DNA from: Spirochaetales bacterium | Lineage (GTDB): Bacteria; Spirochaetota; Spirochaetia; Sphaerochaetales; Sphaerochaetaceae | Direction: 5' to 3' | NCBI GenBank assembly: GCA_018433865.1 | Contig: JAHDQJ010000002.1 | Location: forward strand, 310,001-374,000 | Length of the DNA: 64,000 nucleotides | Shown here: piece after piece, positions 51,842 through 61,513 of the stretch | How positions within the stretch are numbered: position 1 is the first letter of the stretch | Layout: each line of letters opens with the position of its first letter | Program-made: the position numbers and the translations under genes | Notes under the pieces: generated by a model | Databases searched by the model: none | What the model saw: the letters and a program-made list of their open reading frames with translations, nothing else | Told to the model about the DNA's origin: nothing

Positions 51842-52309
51842 ATGGAAGACACTTCCCCTCCGTGTACCCGGATTCCGGTACTGACCCAGATATCGCGCCT
51901 ACGGCTCTTGCGTGCTCACTCACTGCTCTCAGACATGCAATTGCACCCTCCACAGTACCACCTGCTCGCCATGCTCGATGAAAATGATGTGCCCAGCCAA
52001 GCTGAGATCGCCTCCCGCCTGATGGTGAAACCCTCCACGCTCACGGTGATGATCAGGAGGATGATGAAGAACGGACTGGTGGGCAGGAGAGCTGATTCGG
52101 AGGATCGGCGGATCCGGAGGGTCTTTCGTACGGAAAAAGGTTCGCGACTGCTTGAGAACGCGCGACTTCGGTTTACACGGATCGAGCGGGAAACTTTCGA
52201 CGCATTGGACGAACAGGAACGCGCGTGTTTCGAAGCACTGGCACTTTGCATCCGCGACAACCTGGCAAAGGCAACCGAAGGGGAGGACTGCGCATGTCCG
52301 TGGTTCTGA
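51842..52309 (+). CDS. MarR-family regulator
   Basis: 155 residues. The winged helix reads PSQAEIASRLMVKPSTLTVM then IRRMMKNGLVGRR, and the wing is ADSEDRRIRRVFRTEKG. Its gene overlaps the first ABC exporter gene by 16 bp, so it probably represses this operon and responds to a transported compound. GAGGA lies about four to five bases before the ATG. The Cys at 8 and the CACPW near the C-terminus are unusual but unexplained. Confidence 0.88.
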   Translation: MEDTSPPCTRIPVLTQISRLRLLRAHSLLSDMQLHPPQYHLLAMLDENDVPSQAEIASRLMVKPSTLTVMIRRMMKNGLVGRRADSEDRRIRRVFRTEKGSRLLENARLRFTRIERETFDALDEQERACFEALALCIRDNLAKATEGEDCACPWF

Positions 52310-54345
52310 GATACGCCAGGAAATCGGCACCATTCATCCTCCTCGTCGTACTGCTGCTCATCGGGAAGGTCGTCTCCGATCTCACCCTCCCCCTCTACAC
52401 CTCGCGGATCGTAAACATAGGCATCCAGCAGGGAGGACTTGAGCATACGGTTCCCTCCGCTTTGGGCGAAGCTACGTTCAAGGCGCTCTCATCGATCGCC
52501 GATGAGAGCACACGCTCCATCCTCGAAGCCTCCTATCGGTTCGAGCCCGACACGCATGCGATCTCTGCCTATGTACTCACCGATGATGCTCGGGTGGACG
52601 AGACGATGATGAGCGATCTGCTTGCCACGCTCAGCATGGGCGCGTTGGCGAGCGAGGCGAACCAGAGCCTCCGCAGACAAGCTGCACTCTCGCTCATCAG
52701 CACCGAGTACGAGAGACTGGGCATGCCGATGGGGACGATACGGCAACGCTACATCATCCGCACCGGCTTGATGATGCTGCTCATCAGTGCACTCGGGATG
52801 GTCGCTTCGATGCTTGTCTCCCTCTTCGCCAGCCGTATCGCCGCGGCTCTGGGCAAAGACCTTCGTTCGGCGCTGTTCGCGAAGACGGTATCGAGCAACC
52901 AAGAGGAGATCGAACGGTTCTCCACGGCAAGCTTGGTCACCAGGAGCACCAATGATATCCAACAGATACAACAGTCTTTCGTGATGATCCTGCGGGTAGT
53001 GGTTTTCGCTCCGCTGATGGCACTCGGCGGTCTCTTTCGGGTGTTGCAAACCAACAGCAGCATGTCCTGGACGATCGGTGTGGGCATACTTGCCGTACTT
53101 ACGGTGGTGATGACGATGTTCGTCCTCGCGATGCCCCGTTTCAAGCGGTTGCAGATTCTGGTCGACTCGATCAACCGGATCGTGCGGGAGACCCTCAACG
53201 GACTGCAGGTCATCAGGGCCTTCAACACCCAGGACCATGAGCGGCAACGGTTTGCCAAGGCGAATGATGAGCTGACCGCCACCAGCCTGTTCGTGAACCG
53301 CGCCATGAGCGCGATGATGCCCGCCATGATGCTGATCATGAACCTGACGACCATCCTGATCGTGTCCAAGGGAGGACAACACATTGCCCAAGGAACGATG
53401 CAGGTGGGAGACATGATGGCGTTCATCCAATACGCAATGCTGATCATCATGAGCTTCCTCATGATCAGCATGCTCACCATCATGCTCCCCAGAGCCGCCG
53501 TAAGTGCCACCAGGATCAAGGAGGTACTCGACACTCCTTTCACGATCACGCAATCCGACATGCCGATAGCCCTCCCCGATCCTCTTCAGGGAAGGATCGT
53601 CTTCGACCGGGTCAGCTTCTCGTATCCGAAAGCCGAGGCACAGGCCCTCAGCGATATCTCGTTCTCTGCCGAGCCGGGGAGCGTCACCGCGATCGTGGGA
53701 AGCACCGGCAGCGGGAAGTCGACATTGCTGAGCCTGCTGCTTCGGTTCCACGACATCGCATCGGGGTCCATCACGATCGACGGCGTGGATATCAGGGAAG
53801 CCGAACTCTCGTCCCTGAGAAGCAAGATCGGGTATGTTCCCCAGCGTGCACTCCTGTTCAGTGGAACGATCCGTTCCAACATCGCATTCGGCAAAAGCGA
53901 CATCGATGAAGCGGCAGTTGCACAGTCGGCCGACCTGGCCATGGCGGGCACCTTCATCGGCGAGAGGAACGAAGGGTACGACGCGCCTGTCTCACAGGGA
54001 GGGACGAACGTCTCGGGAGGGCAACGGCAACGGCTTTGCATCGCACGCGCGATCGTCGGTTCCCCACCGATCCTCCTCTTCGACGACAGCTTCTCCGCAC
54101 TTGATTACCGTACCGAGCGACAGGTCCGCCAGAATCTTCGGGACCACCTGGGCGGATCCACGGTCCTCATCGTCGCACAGCGGATCAGCAGCATCCTGCA
54201 TGCAGACCAAATCCTCGTGCTCGACGAGGGCAGACTGGTGGGCAGCGGGAGTCATCGATACCTCATGGAACACTGTCCGGTATATCGACAGATAGCCTCC
54301 TCGCAACTGTCACCACAGGAGATCGAAGCATATGGCACACAGTGA
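52294..54345 (+). CDS. Heterodimeric ABC exporter subunit, degenerate ATPase site
   Basis: 683 residues: a six-helix ABC exporter membrane domain, with a ~130-residue extracytoplasmic insert after helix 1, fused to an ATPase domain. Walker A is GSTGSGKST and the signature is VSGGQRQR. The Walker B is ILLFDDSFSALD, with Asp for the catalytic Glu, and the switch His is Gln (IVAQRISS). This is the pattern of the non-catalytic half of heterodimers such as TM287/288. ATG at 52294 has GGAGG eight bases upstream. It overlaps its partner by 14 bp. Confidence 0.9.
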   Translation: MSVVLRYARKSAPFILLVVLLLIGKVVSDLTLPLYTSRIVNIGIQQGGLEHTVPSALGEATFKALSSIADESTRSILEASYRFEPDTHAISAYVLTDDARVDETMMSDLLATLSMGALASEANQSLRRQAALSLISTEYERLGMPMGTIRQRYIIRTGLMMLLISALGMVASMLVSLFASRIAAALGKDLRSALFAKTVSSNQEEIERFSTASLVTRSTNDIQQIQQSFVMILRVVVFAPLMALGGLFRVLQTNSSMSWTIGVGILAVLTVVMTMFVLAMPRFKRLQILVDSINRIVRETLNGLQVIRAFNTQDHERQRFAKANDELTATSLFVNRAMSAMMPAMMLIMNLTTILIVSKGGQHIAQGTMQVGDMMAFIQYAMLIIMSFLMISMLTIMLPRAAVSATRIKEVLDTPFTITQSDMPIALPDPLQGRIVFDRVSFSYPKAEAQALSDISFSAEPGSVTAIVGSTGSGKSTLLSLLLRFHDIASGSITIDGVDIREAELSSLRSKIGYVPQRALLFSGTIRSNIAFGKSDIDEAAVAQSADLAMAGTFIGERNEGYDAPVSQGGTNVSGGQRQRLCIARAIVGSPPILLFDDSFSALDYRTERQVRQNLRDHLGGSTVLIVAQRISSILHADQILVLDEGRLVGSGSHRYLMEHCPVYRQIASSQLSPQEIEAYGTQ

Positions 54346-56206
54346 ACCGAGACAGACACGACCCCTGTCGGTGATGCCGATGCGACATCCCGGACGGCAT
54401 GGTCCCGTACAGAAGGCAAAGGACTTCAAGGGCACTGCACGCCGCTTGATGGGAAGGTTGCGTTCCCATGCCGCGGCGATCGTCGCCGTGCTGCTCCTTG
54501 CGCTGGCGGGAACGTTGTTCTCCATCATAGGCCCGAAGATCCTCGGAAGTGCGACCACAACCATCTTCAGCGGACTGACGAGCAGCCTCGAAGGCCGAGA
54601 CGGCATCGATTTCTCCCGAGTCGGAAGCATACTTTCCTCACTCGCGCTGCTCTACGTGGCGAGTTCGCTGGCGATGTTCGGCCAAGGATTCATCATGAGC
54701 ACCGTGACGCAGCATATCTCGAAAGCACTGAGGAAGGAGGTCACCGACAAGATCCATCGCATGCATCTGAGCAGTTTCGACAAGACGACGCACGGAGACA
54801 TCCTCAGCCGCGTCACCAATGACATCGACACGCTGGGACAGAACCTCAGCCAAGGCCTGGTGCAGGTGCTCGTCTCGATGGTCACCATGGGAGGCGTGCT
54901 GATCATGATGCTCAGCATCAGCTGGATGATGACCTTGGTGACGCTGGTGATCCTTCCCCTCTCCGTCCTGGTCATCTCCCGGATCGTCGCCGCATCACAG
55001 AAATACTTCGTGCAACAGCAGAAGACCTTGGGGGAGCTCAATGGTCAGGTCGAGGAGATCTATTCAGGACATGCGGTCGTGAAGGCTTTCGGTGCGGAAC
55101 AGCAAGTCATCGGCCGATTCGAAGAGACGAATGCAACACTGTACGAGTCTGCGTGGAAAAGCCAGTTCCTTTCATCGCTGATGATGCCGGTGATGCAAGG
55201 AATCGGGGATGTCGGATACGTCCTCATCGCGCTTCTCGGAGGAGCGCTCGCGATCCGCGGCGCGATCTCGATCGGCGATATCCAGGCATTCATCCAATAC
55301 ATGCGCAACTTCACCCACCCGATCGCACAGGTGGCCCAGGTGACGAACCTCCTGCAATCGACCGTCGCCGCAGCAGAACGGGTGTTCGAGTTCCTCGATG
55401 GAGAGGAGGAGTCGGACGAAGGCGCTCACGTGCTGCCGCACGTGGTGCGGGGTGACGTCAGTTTCTCCAACGTCCGTTTCGGATACGACGCCGAGCACAC
55501 GGTGATCGGCGGTTTCACCGCCGAGGTGAAGTCGGGGATGAAGGTAGCGATCGTAGGTCCCACGGGAGCAGGCAAGACCACCATGGTCAAGCTCCTGATG
55601 CGTTTTTATGACCTGCAGGGAGGAATGATACGCATCGATGGCCACGATATCGCATCCCTCTCACGGAAAAACCTGCGTTCGCTTTTCGGCATGGTACTCC
55701 AGGATGCCTGGCTCTTCAACGGGACGATCCGTGAGAATATCCGGTACGGAAACCTCAGCGCCACCGATGACGAAGTGGAGGAGGCAGCAAAGGCCGCAAG
55801 GATCGATCACTTCATCCATACACTGCCCGATGGGTACCGGATGGTGGTCAACGAGGAATCCTCGAACATTTCGCAAGGACAACGTCAGCTGATCACGATC
55901 GCACGGGCAATCCTTGCCGATCCGAGCATCCTCATCCTCGACGAGGCGACCAGCAGTGTCGATACGCGTACCGAGGTGCTCATCCAGGAGGCGATGGATC
56001 ATCTGATGGCACGAAGGACCAGCTTCATCATCGCCCACCGGCTTTCGACCATCAGGAACGCCGATCTCATAGTGGTGATGCACCACGGTGACATCATCGA
56101 ACAGGGTACGCACGAACAATTGCTCGCGAAGGGAGGTTTCTACACCGACCTGTACAGTGCGCAGTTCGAACACTCCGAGGTTGGAGACATTCCCTCTTCC
56201 GACTAG
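54332..56206 (+). CDS. Heterodimeric ABC exporter subunit, catalytic site intact
   Basis: 624 residues with an N-terminal tail, six membrane helices and an ATPase domain. Walker A is GPTGAGKTT, Walker B ILILDEATSSVD with the Glu, and the switch His is in FIIAHRLSTI. The signature reads ISQGQRQ instead of LSGGQ. That variant would complete the partner's degenerate site, while the partner's proper signature completes this intact site. Substrate is probably a drug, lipid or peptide. CAGGAG lies about nine bases before the ATG. Confidence 0.9.
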   Translation: MAHSEPRQTRPLSVMPMRHPGRHGPVQKAKDFKGTARRLMGRLRSHAAAIVAVLLLALAGTLFSIIGPKILGSATTTIFSGLTSSLEGRDGIDFSRVGSILSSLALLYVASSLAMFGQGFIMSTVTQHISKALRKEVTDKIHRMHLSSFDKTTHGDILSRVTNDIDTLGQNLSQGLVQVLVSMVTMGGVLIMMLSISWMMTLVTLVILPLSVLVISRIVAASQKYFVQQQKTLGELNGQVEEIYSGHAVVKAFGAEQQVIGRFEETNATLYESAWKSQFLSSLMMPVMQGIGDVGYVLIALLGGALAIRGAISIGDIQAFIQYMRNFTHPIAQVAQVTNLLQSTVAAAERVFEFLDGEEESDEGAHVLPHVVRGDVSFSNVRFGYDAEHTVIGGFTAEVKSGMKVAIVGPTGAGKTTMVKLLMRFYDLQGGMIRIDGHDIASLSRKNLRSLFGMVLQDAWLFNGTIRENIRYGNLSATDDEVEEAAKAARIDHFIHTLPDGYRMVVNEESSNISQGQRQLITIARAILADPSILILDEATSSVDTRTEVLIQEAMDHLMARRTSFIIAHRLSTIRNADLIVVMHHGDIIEQGTHEQLLAKGGFYTDLYSAQFEHSEVGDIPSSD

Positions 56207-56259
56207 CAAATTCCTGCATTACAGGTTAAACTCTTGCCCAATGGAAGGGAGGGGTCGGG

Positions 56260-59187
56260 GTGACTGTCGGTTTGGATATCGGCTCGACGACGATCAAGTG
56301 TGTGGTCCTCGACGACCAAGGACACATCGTGTTCTCCCAATACGAGCGACATCTCTCCCAGATCACCAGCCAATCAGCCCGTTTGCTCGAACACATCAGG
56401 AGCGAGGTCCTCAAAGGCCAAAGCGCCAAGCTGATGATCAGCGGCTCTGCAGGCATGGGCATGGCCGACCGGTGCTCCCTTCCCTTCATCCAGGAAGTCT
56501 ACGCCACACGCATTGCCTCCCGGCGGCTCATACCCGATACCGACGTGATCATCGAACTCGGTGGAGAGGATGCGAAGATACTCTTCCTTTCCCATGGGAT
56601 GGAAGTGAGGATGAACGGCTCCTGTGCAGGCGGAACCGGAGCATTCATCGACCAGATGGCCTCACTTCTGCAAATTTCTGCCGATGAGATGGACAGGCAG
56701 GCCGCCGATGCACAGAAAATCTACACGGTCGCATCCAGGTGCGGCGTGTTCGCGAAGTCTGATATACAGCCGCTGCTGAACCAAGGGGCTCGCAAGAGCG
56801 ACATCTCCGCAAGTATCTTCCATGCGGTGGTGAACCAGACGATCGCGGGGCTTGCACAGGGCCGTCCCATAAAGGGAAAGGTCGTCTATCTCGGCGGACC
56901 GCTTACGTTCATGAGCCAGTTGCGCAAGGCATTCGACGAGAGCCTGCAAACCACAGGCCTCTGTCCTGAACACTCGCTCTTCTACGTCGCCTTGGGAGCG
57001 GCATACTGTGCGACCACCGTCACGGATCTTTCCGAGGCTGTCGCCAAGTTGCGCCAACCGACGAGCATCATCCCCGTGGTCTCCATACCCCCGTTGTTCG
57101 CCGACGAACCTGCGTACCGAGAATTTTGCGAACGCCATGGGCGTGCGACCGTACCCACCGGTTCCGTGGTCACGGACGGCAGGCCGTACTATCTTGGCAT
57201 CGATGCAGGTTCGACTACGGTCAAGACCGTCCTCATCGATCGGGAAGGAATCATCGTCGACTCCACCTACCAGAGCAACAGCGGCAATCCTGTGCCGATC
57301 GTACGGAGCATCCTCGAACGCCTCTACCGTGAACACCCGGGAATGAAGATCGCAGGGAGCTCGGTGACCGGCTACGGCGAGGACATCATCCGCAACGCAT
57401 TCGGAGTCACGGATGGCCTGGTCGAGACGATCGCCCACTTCACGGCTGCCCGGCACTTCATGAAGGATGTACAATTCGTCATCGATATCGGAGGACAGGA
57501 CATCAAATGCTTCGAGATCCACAATGGTGCGATCGACAACATCTTCCTCAACGAAGCATGCTCCTCGGGATGCGGTTCCTTCCTGCAGACGTTCGCACAG
57601 GCCTTGGGCTACCCGGTCGAGAAATTCGCGAAGCTGGGTCTCTTCGCAAGACATCCGGTCGATCTCGGTTCCCGTTGTACCGTATTCATGAACTCATCGG
57701 TGAAGCAGGCACAGAAGGAAGGAGCCTCTGTGGAAGATATCAGCGCAGGGCTCTCGATCAGCGTGGTGAAGAATGCCCTGTACAAGGTGATCAGGACTAC
57801 CGGTCCGGAGAACCTTGGAAAGAAAATCGTCGTACAGGGAGGAACATTCCACAACGACGCGGTGTTGCGTGCATTCGAACAAGAACTCGGCATCCAGGTG
57901 GTACGCCCGACAATCGCGGGACTGATGGGTGCCTACGGAGCAGCCTTGTTCTCCAGGAAACAGGATCCGCATAAGAGCACGCTCATCGACGCTGACGGAC
58001 TCGCAGCATTCACCCACACGGTGAAGGTGGCCACCTGCCACCTGTGCACCAACGCGTGCCGGCTCACGATCAATACCTTCTCCAATGGGAAGCGCTACAT
58101 GAGCGGCAACCGGTGCGAGAGACCGGTTACCAACAAGTCGACCGATGACCAGCTGAACCTCTACGCGTGGAAGATGCACGAGATCGACCGGTTGGGAATA
58201 TGGGCCGACGGACCGATCCCGGAGGATGCCATAGCCATTCCGCTCGCGCTGAACATGTTCGAGCTCATCTTCTTCTGGAAAGCCTTCTTCGAATCGCTCG
58301 GGAAGCGGGTGGTCATCTCTCCGCCATCCAACCGCCAGCTCTACCTCCTCGGACAAGCCACCATCCCCAGCGATACGGTGTGCTTCCCTGCGAAACTCGT
58401 ACACGGGCATATCCAGCAACTGTTGGATTGGGGTGCACGTACGATCTTCTACCCGTGCATGACGTACAACCTTGACGAGAAGTTGGGAGACAACCACTTC
58501 AATTGCCCGGTCGTGGCCTACTACCCTGAGGTCATCGCTGCCAACATGGAGGACATCGCACACGTCAACTTCATCAAGTGCCATGTCGGCCTCCATAGAA
58601 AAGATGACCTGGGGGCAAAGTTGGCGGAAAACCTGCGTCCCTATCTCGGCCCGATCAGCCGCAAGCGGATGAAAGCGGCCGTGGATGCCGCATACCATGC
58701 TCACCACGCCTACCTCGCCTCGGTCCGCGAGGAGGGTCGGCGCATCATCGATACCGCCAGGATCGAGGGCAAGCGGATCATCGTCCTTGCCGGACGTCCC
58801 TACCATGTCGATCCCGAGGTCGCCCACGGTATCGACAAGCTGTTGGGCAATTTCGGCGTCGCACTCATCAGCGAGGATGCCATCTCCGACCGGATCGGGA
58901 AGTTCCCCGTCCATGTATTGAACCAGTGGACCTACCACAGCAGGCTCTATGCGGCAGCGAAAGCGATCGGCGACCAACCGGACATGCATCTGGTACAGCT
59001 GGTCTCCTTCGGGTGCGGACTCGATGCGATCACCTCCGACGAGACACGTGACATCCTTGAACGATCAGGGAAGATGTACACGCAGATCAAGATTGACGAG
59101 ATCACCAATCTCGGAGCAGTGCGGATCCGATTCCGCAGTCTCCTTTCGGCAATCGAACAACAGGAACAACACCATGACGCCGATTGA
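56260..59187 (+). CDS. 2-hydroxyacyl-CoA dehydratase activase-like protein, tandem ASKHA domains
   Basis: 975 residues from a GTG start (GGGAGGGG upstream). Two BadF/BcrA-type ATPase domains follow in tandem. The first begins VGLDIGSTTIKCVVLD and carries NGSCAGGTGAFIDQMA. The second begins YYLGIDAGSTTVKTVLID and carries NEACSSGCGSFLQTFA. In activases these Cys hold a [4Fe-4S] cluster between subunits. The last ~320 residues are a DUF2229-like part with CHLCTNACRLT and further Cys. Known activases drive low-potential electron transfer with ATP. No dehydratase genes are adjacent, so the target is unknown. The 3' end overlaps the partner gene by 14 bp. Confidence 0.87.
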   Translation: MTVGLDIGSTTIKCVVLDDQGHIVFSQYERHLSQITSQSARLLEHIRSEVLKGQSAKLMISGSAGMGMADRCSLPFIQEVYATRIASRRLIPDTDVIIELGGEDAKILFLSHGMEVRMNGSCAGGTGAFIDQMASLLQISADEMDRQAADAQKIYTVASRCGVFAKSDIQPLLNQGARKSDISASIFHAVVNQTIAGLAQGRPIKGKVVYLGGPLTFMSQLRKAFDESLQTTGLCPEHSLFYVALGAAYCATTVTDLSEAVAKLRQPTSIIPVVSIPPLFADEPAYREFCERHGRATVPTGSVVTDGRPYYLGIDAGSTTVKTVLIDREGIIVDSTYQSNSGNPVPIVRSILERLYREHPGMKIAGSSVTGYGEDIIRNAFGVTDGLVETIAHFTAARHFMKDVQFVIDIGGQDIKCFEIHNGAIDNIFLNEACSSGCGSFLQTFAQALGYPVEKFAKLGLFARHPVDLGSRCTVFMNSSVKQAQKEGASVEDISAGLSISVVKNALYKVIRTTGPENLGKKIVVQGGTFHNDAVLRAFEQELGIQVVRPTIAGLMGAYGAALFSRKQDPHKSTLIDADGLAAFTHTVKVATCHLCTNACRLTINTFSNGKRYMSGNRCERPVTNKSTDDQLNLYAWKMHEIDRLGIWADGPIPEDAIAIPLALNMFELIFFWKAFFESLGKRVVISPPSNRQLYLLGQATIPSDTVCFPAKLVHGHIQQLLDWGARTIFYPCMTYNLDEKLGDNHFNCPVVAYYPEVIAANMEDIAHVNFIKCHVGLHRKDDLGAKLAENLRPYLGPISRKRMKAAVDAAYHAHHAYLASVREEGRRIIDTARIEGKRIIVLAGRPYHVDPEVAHGIDKLLGNFGVALISEDAISDRIGKFPVHVLNQWTYHSRLYAAAKAIGDQPDMHLVQLVSFGCGLDAITSDETRDILERSGKMYTQIKIDEITNLGAVRIRFRSLLSAIEQQEQHHDAD

Positions 59188-60487
59188 ACCGCTGTTTACC
59201 CGCGAGATGCGGAAGACCCATACCATCCTGGCTCCTTCGATGGCTACCATCCAGTTCCGCATCCTGGTCAATGTACTCAAGGATGAAGGCTATACGGTGA
59301 AGCTTCTGGAGAACGAAGGGCCGCAGATCATCCGCAAGGGACTGACCTACGTCCACAACGATACCTGCTACCCCGCCCTCCTGGTGATCGGTCAGATGAT
59401 CGATGCACTGGACAGCGGTGCGTATGATCTGAAGCGGACAGCCCTCGCGATCACGCAAACGGGCGGAGGATGTCGTGCGAGCAACTACATCCACCTGCTT
59501 CGGAAGGCATTGGACAAGGCAGGGTATGCCGATATCCCGATCGTCTCCTTGAACCTGAAGGGAATGAACCGCAACAGCGGATTCCGCATCACGACCAGGA
59601 TGCTCCGCAAGGGAATCGCGGCGTTGCTCTGCGGAGATACCCTCATGCTCCTGAAGAACCAGGTCTCTCCCTATGAGGTCCATCACGGTGAGACGAGCTC
59701 TCTCGTCGACACGTGGATCGACCGGCTCAGCGATCAATACCGCAGGGGAAGAGGCTACCGTAAGCGCGAGATGGCAGAGGACCTCAATCGGATGGTCCGG
59801 GAGTTCGCCGCGATCGAGACCGACTACGACCGACCTGTGGTCAAGGTCGGGATCGTCGGAGAGATCTACATGAAATATGCTCCGCTCGGGAACAACCACC
59901 TCGAGGACTTTCTCGCCTCACAGTCATGCGAAGTCATGATCCCGGGCATCCTCGGATTCCTCCTCTACGGATTGCAGAACCAGCTGGAGGACATCCGTCT
60001 CTACGGCGGGACCCGACGGAGGAAGTTGCTGATGGGTACGATCATGCGCCATGTCCTCGGTCTTGAGCGGATCATGATCGATGCGGTCAAGCGCGTCGAT
60101 CGCTTCACCGCCCCGGTACCCTTCACCCACACGGTGAAGACCGCTGAGGAGGTGATCAGCCTCGGGTGCAAGATGGGCGAGGGGTGGCTCCTCACCGCGG
60201 AGATGCGGGACCTGGCCCAGCTCGGATACCGGAACATCATCTGTGTGCAGCCCTTCGGATGTCTCCCGAACCATATCGTGGGAAAGGGGATGATCAGGAG
60301 ATTGAAGGAGATGGACGATTCGGTGAACATCGTACCGATAGACTATGACCCGGGGGCCACGCGCGTGAACCAGGAGAACCGCATCAAGCTGATGCTCGCG
60401 GTAGCGAATGAGAACCGGCTCGGCGGGATCGATGGATCCCCGGGGAGTCCTCTCAGAACAGGGAGAGCTGAGGCTCCGCAGGACTGA
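59174..60487 (+). CDS. Activase-associated protein (COG3581-like), partner of the tandem activase
   Basis: 437 residues. Conserved Cys-containing blocks are HNDTCYPALLVIGQ, TQTGGGCRASNYIHLL and CVQPFGCLPNHIVGKG, likely Fe-S ligands. In many Firmicutes this segment is fused to the C-terminus of the tandem activase to make a ~1400-residue protein. Here the two are separate but overlapping genes, so they presumably form a complex. The reaction is unknown. Start at 59174 is within the upstream gene, with AGGA nearby. The 3' end overlaps the converging DUF1848 gene by 35 bp. Confidence 0.82.
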   Translation: MTPIEPLFTREMRKTHTILAPSMATIQFRILVNVLKDEGYTVKLLENEGPQIIRKGLTYVHNDTCYPALLVIGQMIDALDSGAYDLKRTALAITQTGGGCRASNYIHLLRKALDKAGYADIPIVSLNLKGMNRNSGFRITTRMLRKGIAALLCGDTLMLLKNQVSPYEVHHGETSSLVDTWIDRLSDQYRRGRGYRKREMAEDLNRMVREFAAIETDYDRPVVKVGIVGEIYMKYAPLGNNHLEDFLASQSCEVMIPGILGFLLYGLQNQLEDIRLYGGTRRRKLLMGTIMRHVLGLERIMIDAVKRVDRFTAPVPFTHTVKTAEEVISLGCKMGEGWLLTAEMRDLAQLGYRNIICVQPFGCLPNHIVGKGMIRRLKEMDDSVNIVPIDYDPGATRVNQENRIKLMLAVANENRLGGIDGSPGSPLRTGRAEAPQD

Positions 60488-61403
60488 CGGTGACATCAGA
60501 GATCGTATCGTTCTTTCCCAACGTACCGATTTGCAGGGGGCTCGAGGTCCTCGCCTGCGCATAGTTCGCATGGACCTTCTTCTCGGAGTGGTTCGCATAG
60601 CAGTAGGTACAGAGATTGAGGCAGGTGTTGTACATCCCGATGTCGATGCTGGGAGCACAGAGGCAGTGCGGCCGTTGGTTCTTGGCCCTCCTCTGGACCA
60701 GCGAAAGTCCGCTGATCCTCTCGATCTCATCCGCATCGATACACGCACCGTGGGAGATGCCGAATCGTGAGAAATCATAGGGTTCCGCACAGGTGAACAG
60801 TTGCATCCCATGCGCCGTCGCGTGCAGGGAGAAACTGCGTGCGAGCGTATTGATGGTGTACTCCGACAACTGCTCGACCTCAAGCTGTTGCAACTGATCC
60901 TCATGGTGTCGGTACCGGTCGAGGAAACTGAACGTACACCGTTTCACATACCCGTCGAGCTTCCTCGCGATATAGGCGAAGCTCTCGATATGATATCCCA
61001 AGGGGTAACTCTTGTTGATCAGGACAGGATCGTATCGCCATACGATGCGATCGTTTCCGATCTTGTCCGCCAACCTCCTGAAACAATCGGTCATCTCCCC
61101 CATCGGCGGGATGCGCGGCTCGAGATCGGTCCCATACGGATTGATGGTGAACTGGAACAGGTAGCGGTAGGAGGAGAGCCGATCGAGATTCTCCATCATC
61201 GGAGTCGGATTCTTTGTCCAGAACACGATGCACGCGACCTGCTGGGGAGTGAGGTCGACCCTCCTTACCTGGTGGAAATCGCGTACGTTCCGCACCAGCA
61301 CATACCCCTCTTCAAGGCGCTGGAGAAACCAATTGGCATAATGGTTGGGGATGTCGGTACGACGGCTGGCGCTGATCACCTGTGGCATCGTCTCGACTTT
61401 CAT
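60453..61403 (-). CDS. DUF1848 protein, radical-SAM-like Cys cluster
   Basis: 316 residues. The N-terminus PQVISASRRTDIPNHYANWF and the VFWTKNPTPMM block are DUF1848 signatures. Near the C-terminus lies CLCAPSIDIGMYNTCLNLCT followed by YCYAN, containing a CxxxCxxC motif of the kind that binds a [4Fe-4S] cluster in radical-SAM enzymes, though at an unusual C-terminal position. Function is unknown. The ATG at 61403 has GGAGGT seven bases upstream. It diverges from aspS. Confidence 0.85.
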   Translation of the reverse strand: MKVETMPQVISASRRTDIPNHYANWFLQRLEEGYVLVRNVRDFHQVRRVDLTPQQVACIVFWTKNPTPMMENLDRLSSYRYLFQFTINPYGTDLEPRIPPMGEMTDCFRRLADKIGNDRIVWRYDPVLINKSYPLGYHIESFAYIARKLDGYVKRCTFSFLDRYRHHEDQLQQLEVEQLSEYTINTLARSFSLHATAHGMQLFTCAEPYDFSRFGISHGACIDADEIERISGLSLVQRRAKNQRPHCLCAPSIDIGMYNTCLNLCTYCYANHSEKKVHANYAQARTSSPLQIGTLGKNDTISDVTVSPAEPQLSLF

Positions 61404-61478
61404 GCGCAACACCTCCTCACCCCTATCATCCCCTACGCACAGGCATACGTCAAGCTTGGTTCTCCCTGCGCTCTCCAA

Positions 61479-61507
61479 TTGAAACAGGTGACGTGAAATG
61501 CTATATT
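61479..61507 (+). promoter_or_regulatory. aspS promoter, predicted leaderless start
   Basis: TTGAAA, 17-bp spacer, TATATT, then six bases (TCGCGC) to the ATG at 61514. No Shine-Dalgarno sequence. Confidence 0.75.
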
Positions 61508-61513
61508 TCGCGC

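Noticed and set aside
52220-52250. TGGCAC...TTTGCA inside marR as a sigma54 promoter
   Set aside because: The GG-to-GC spacing is too short for a -24/-12 element, and the match lies inside a coding region.
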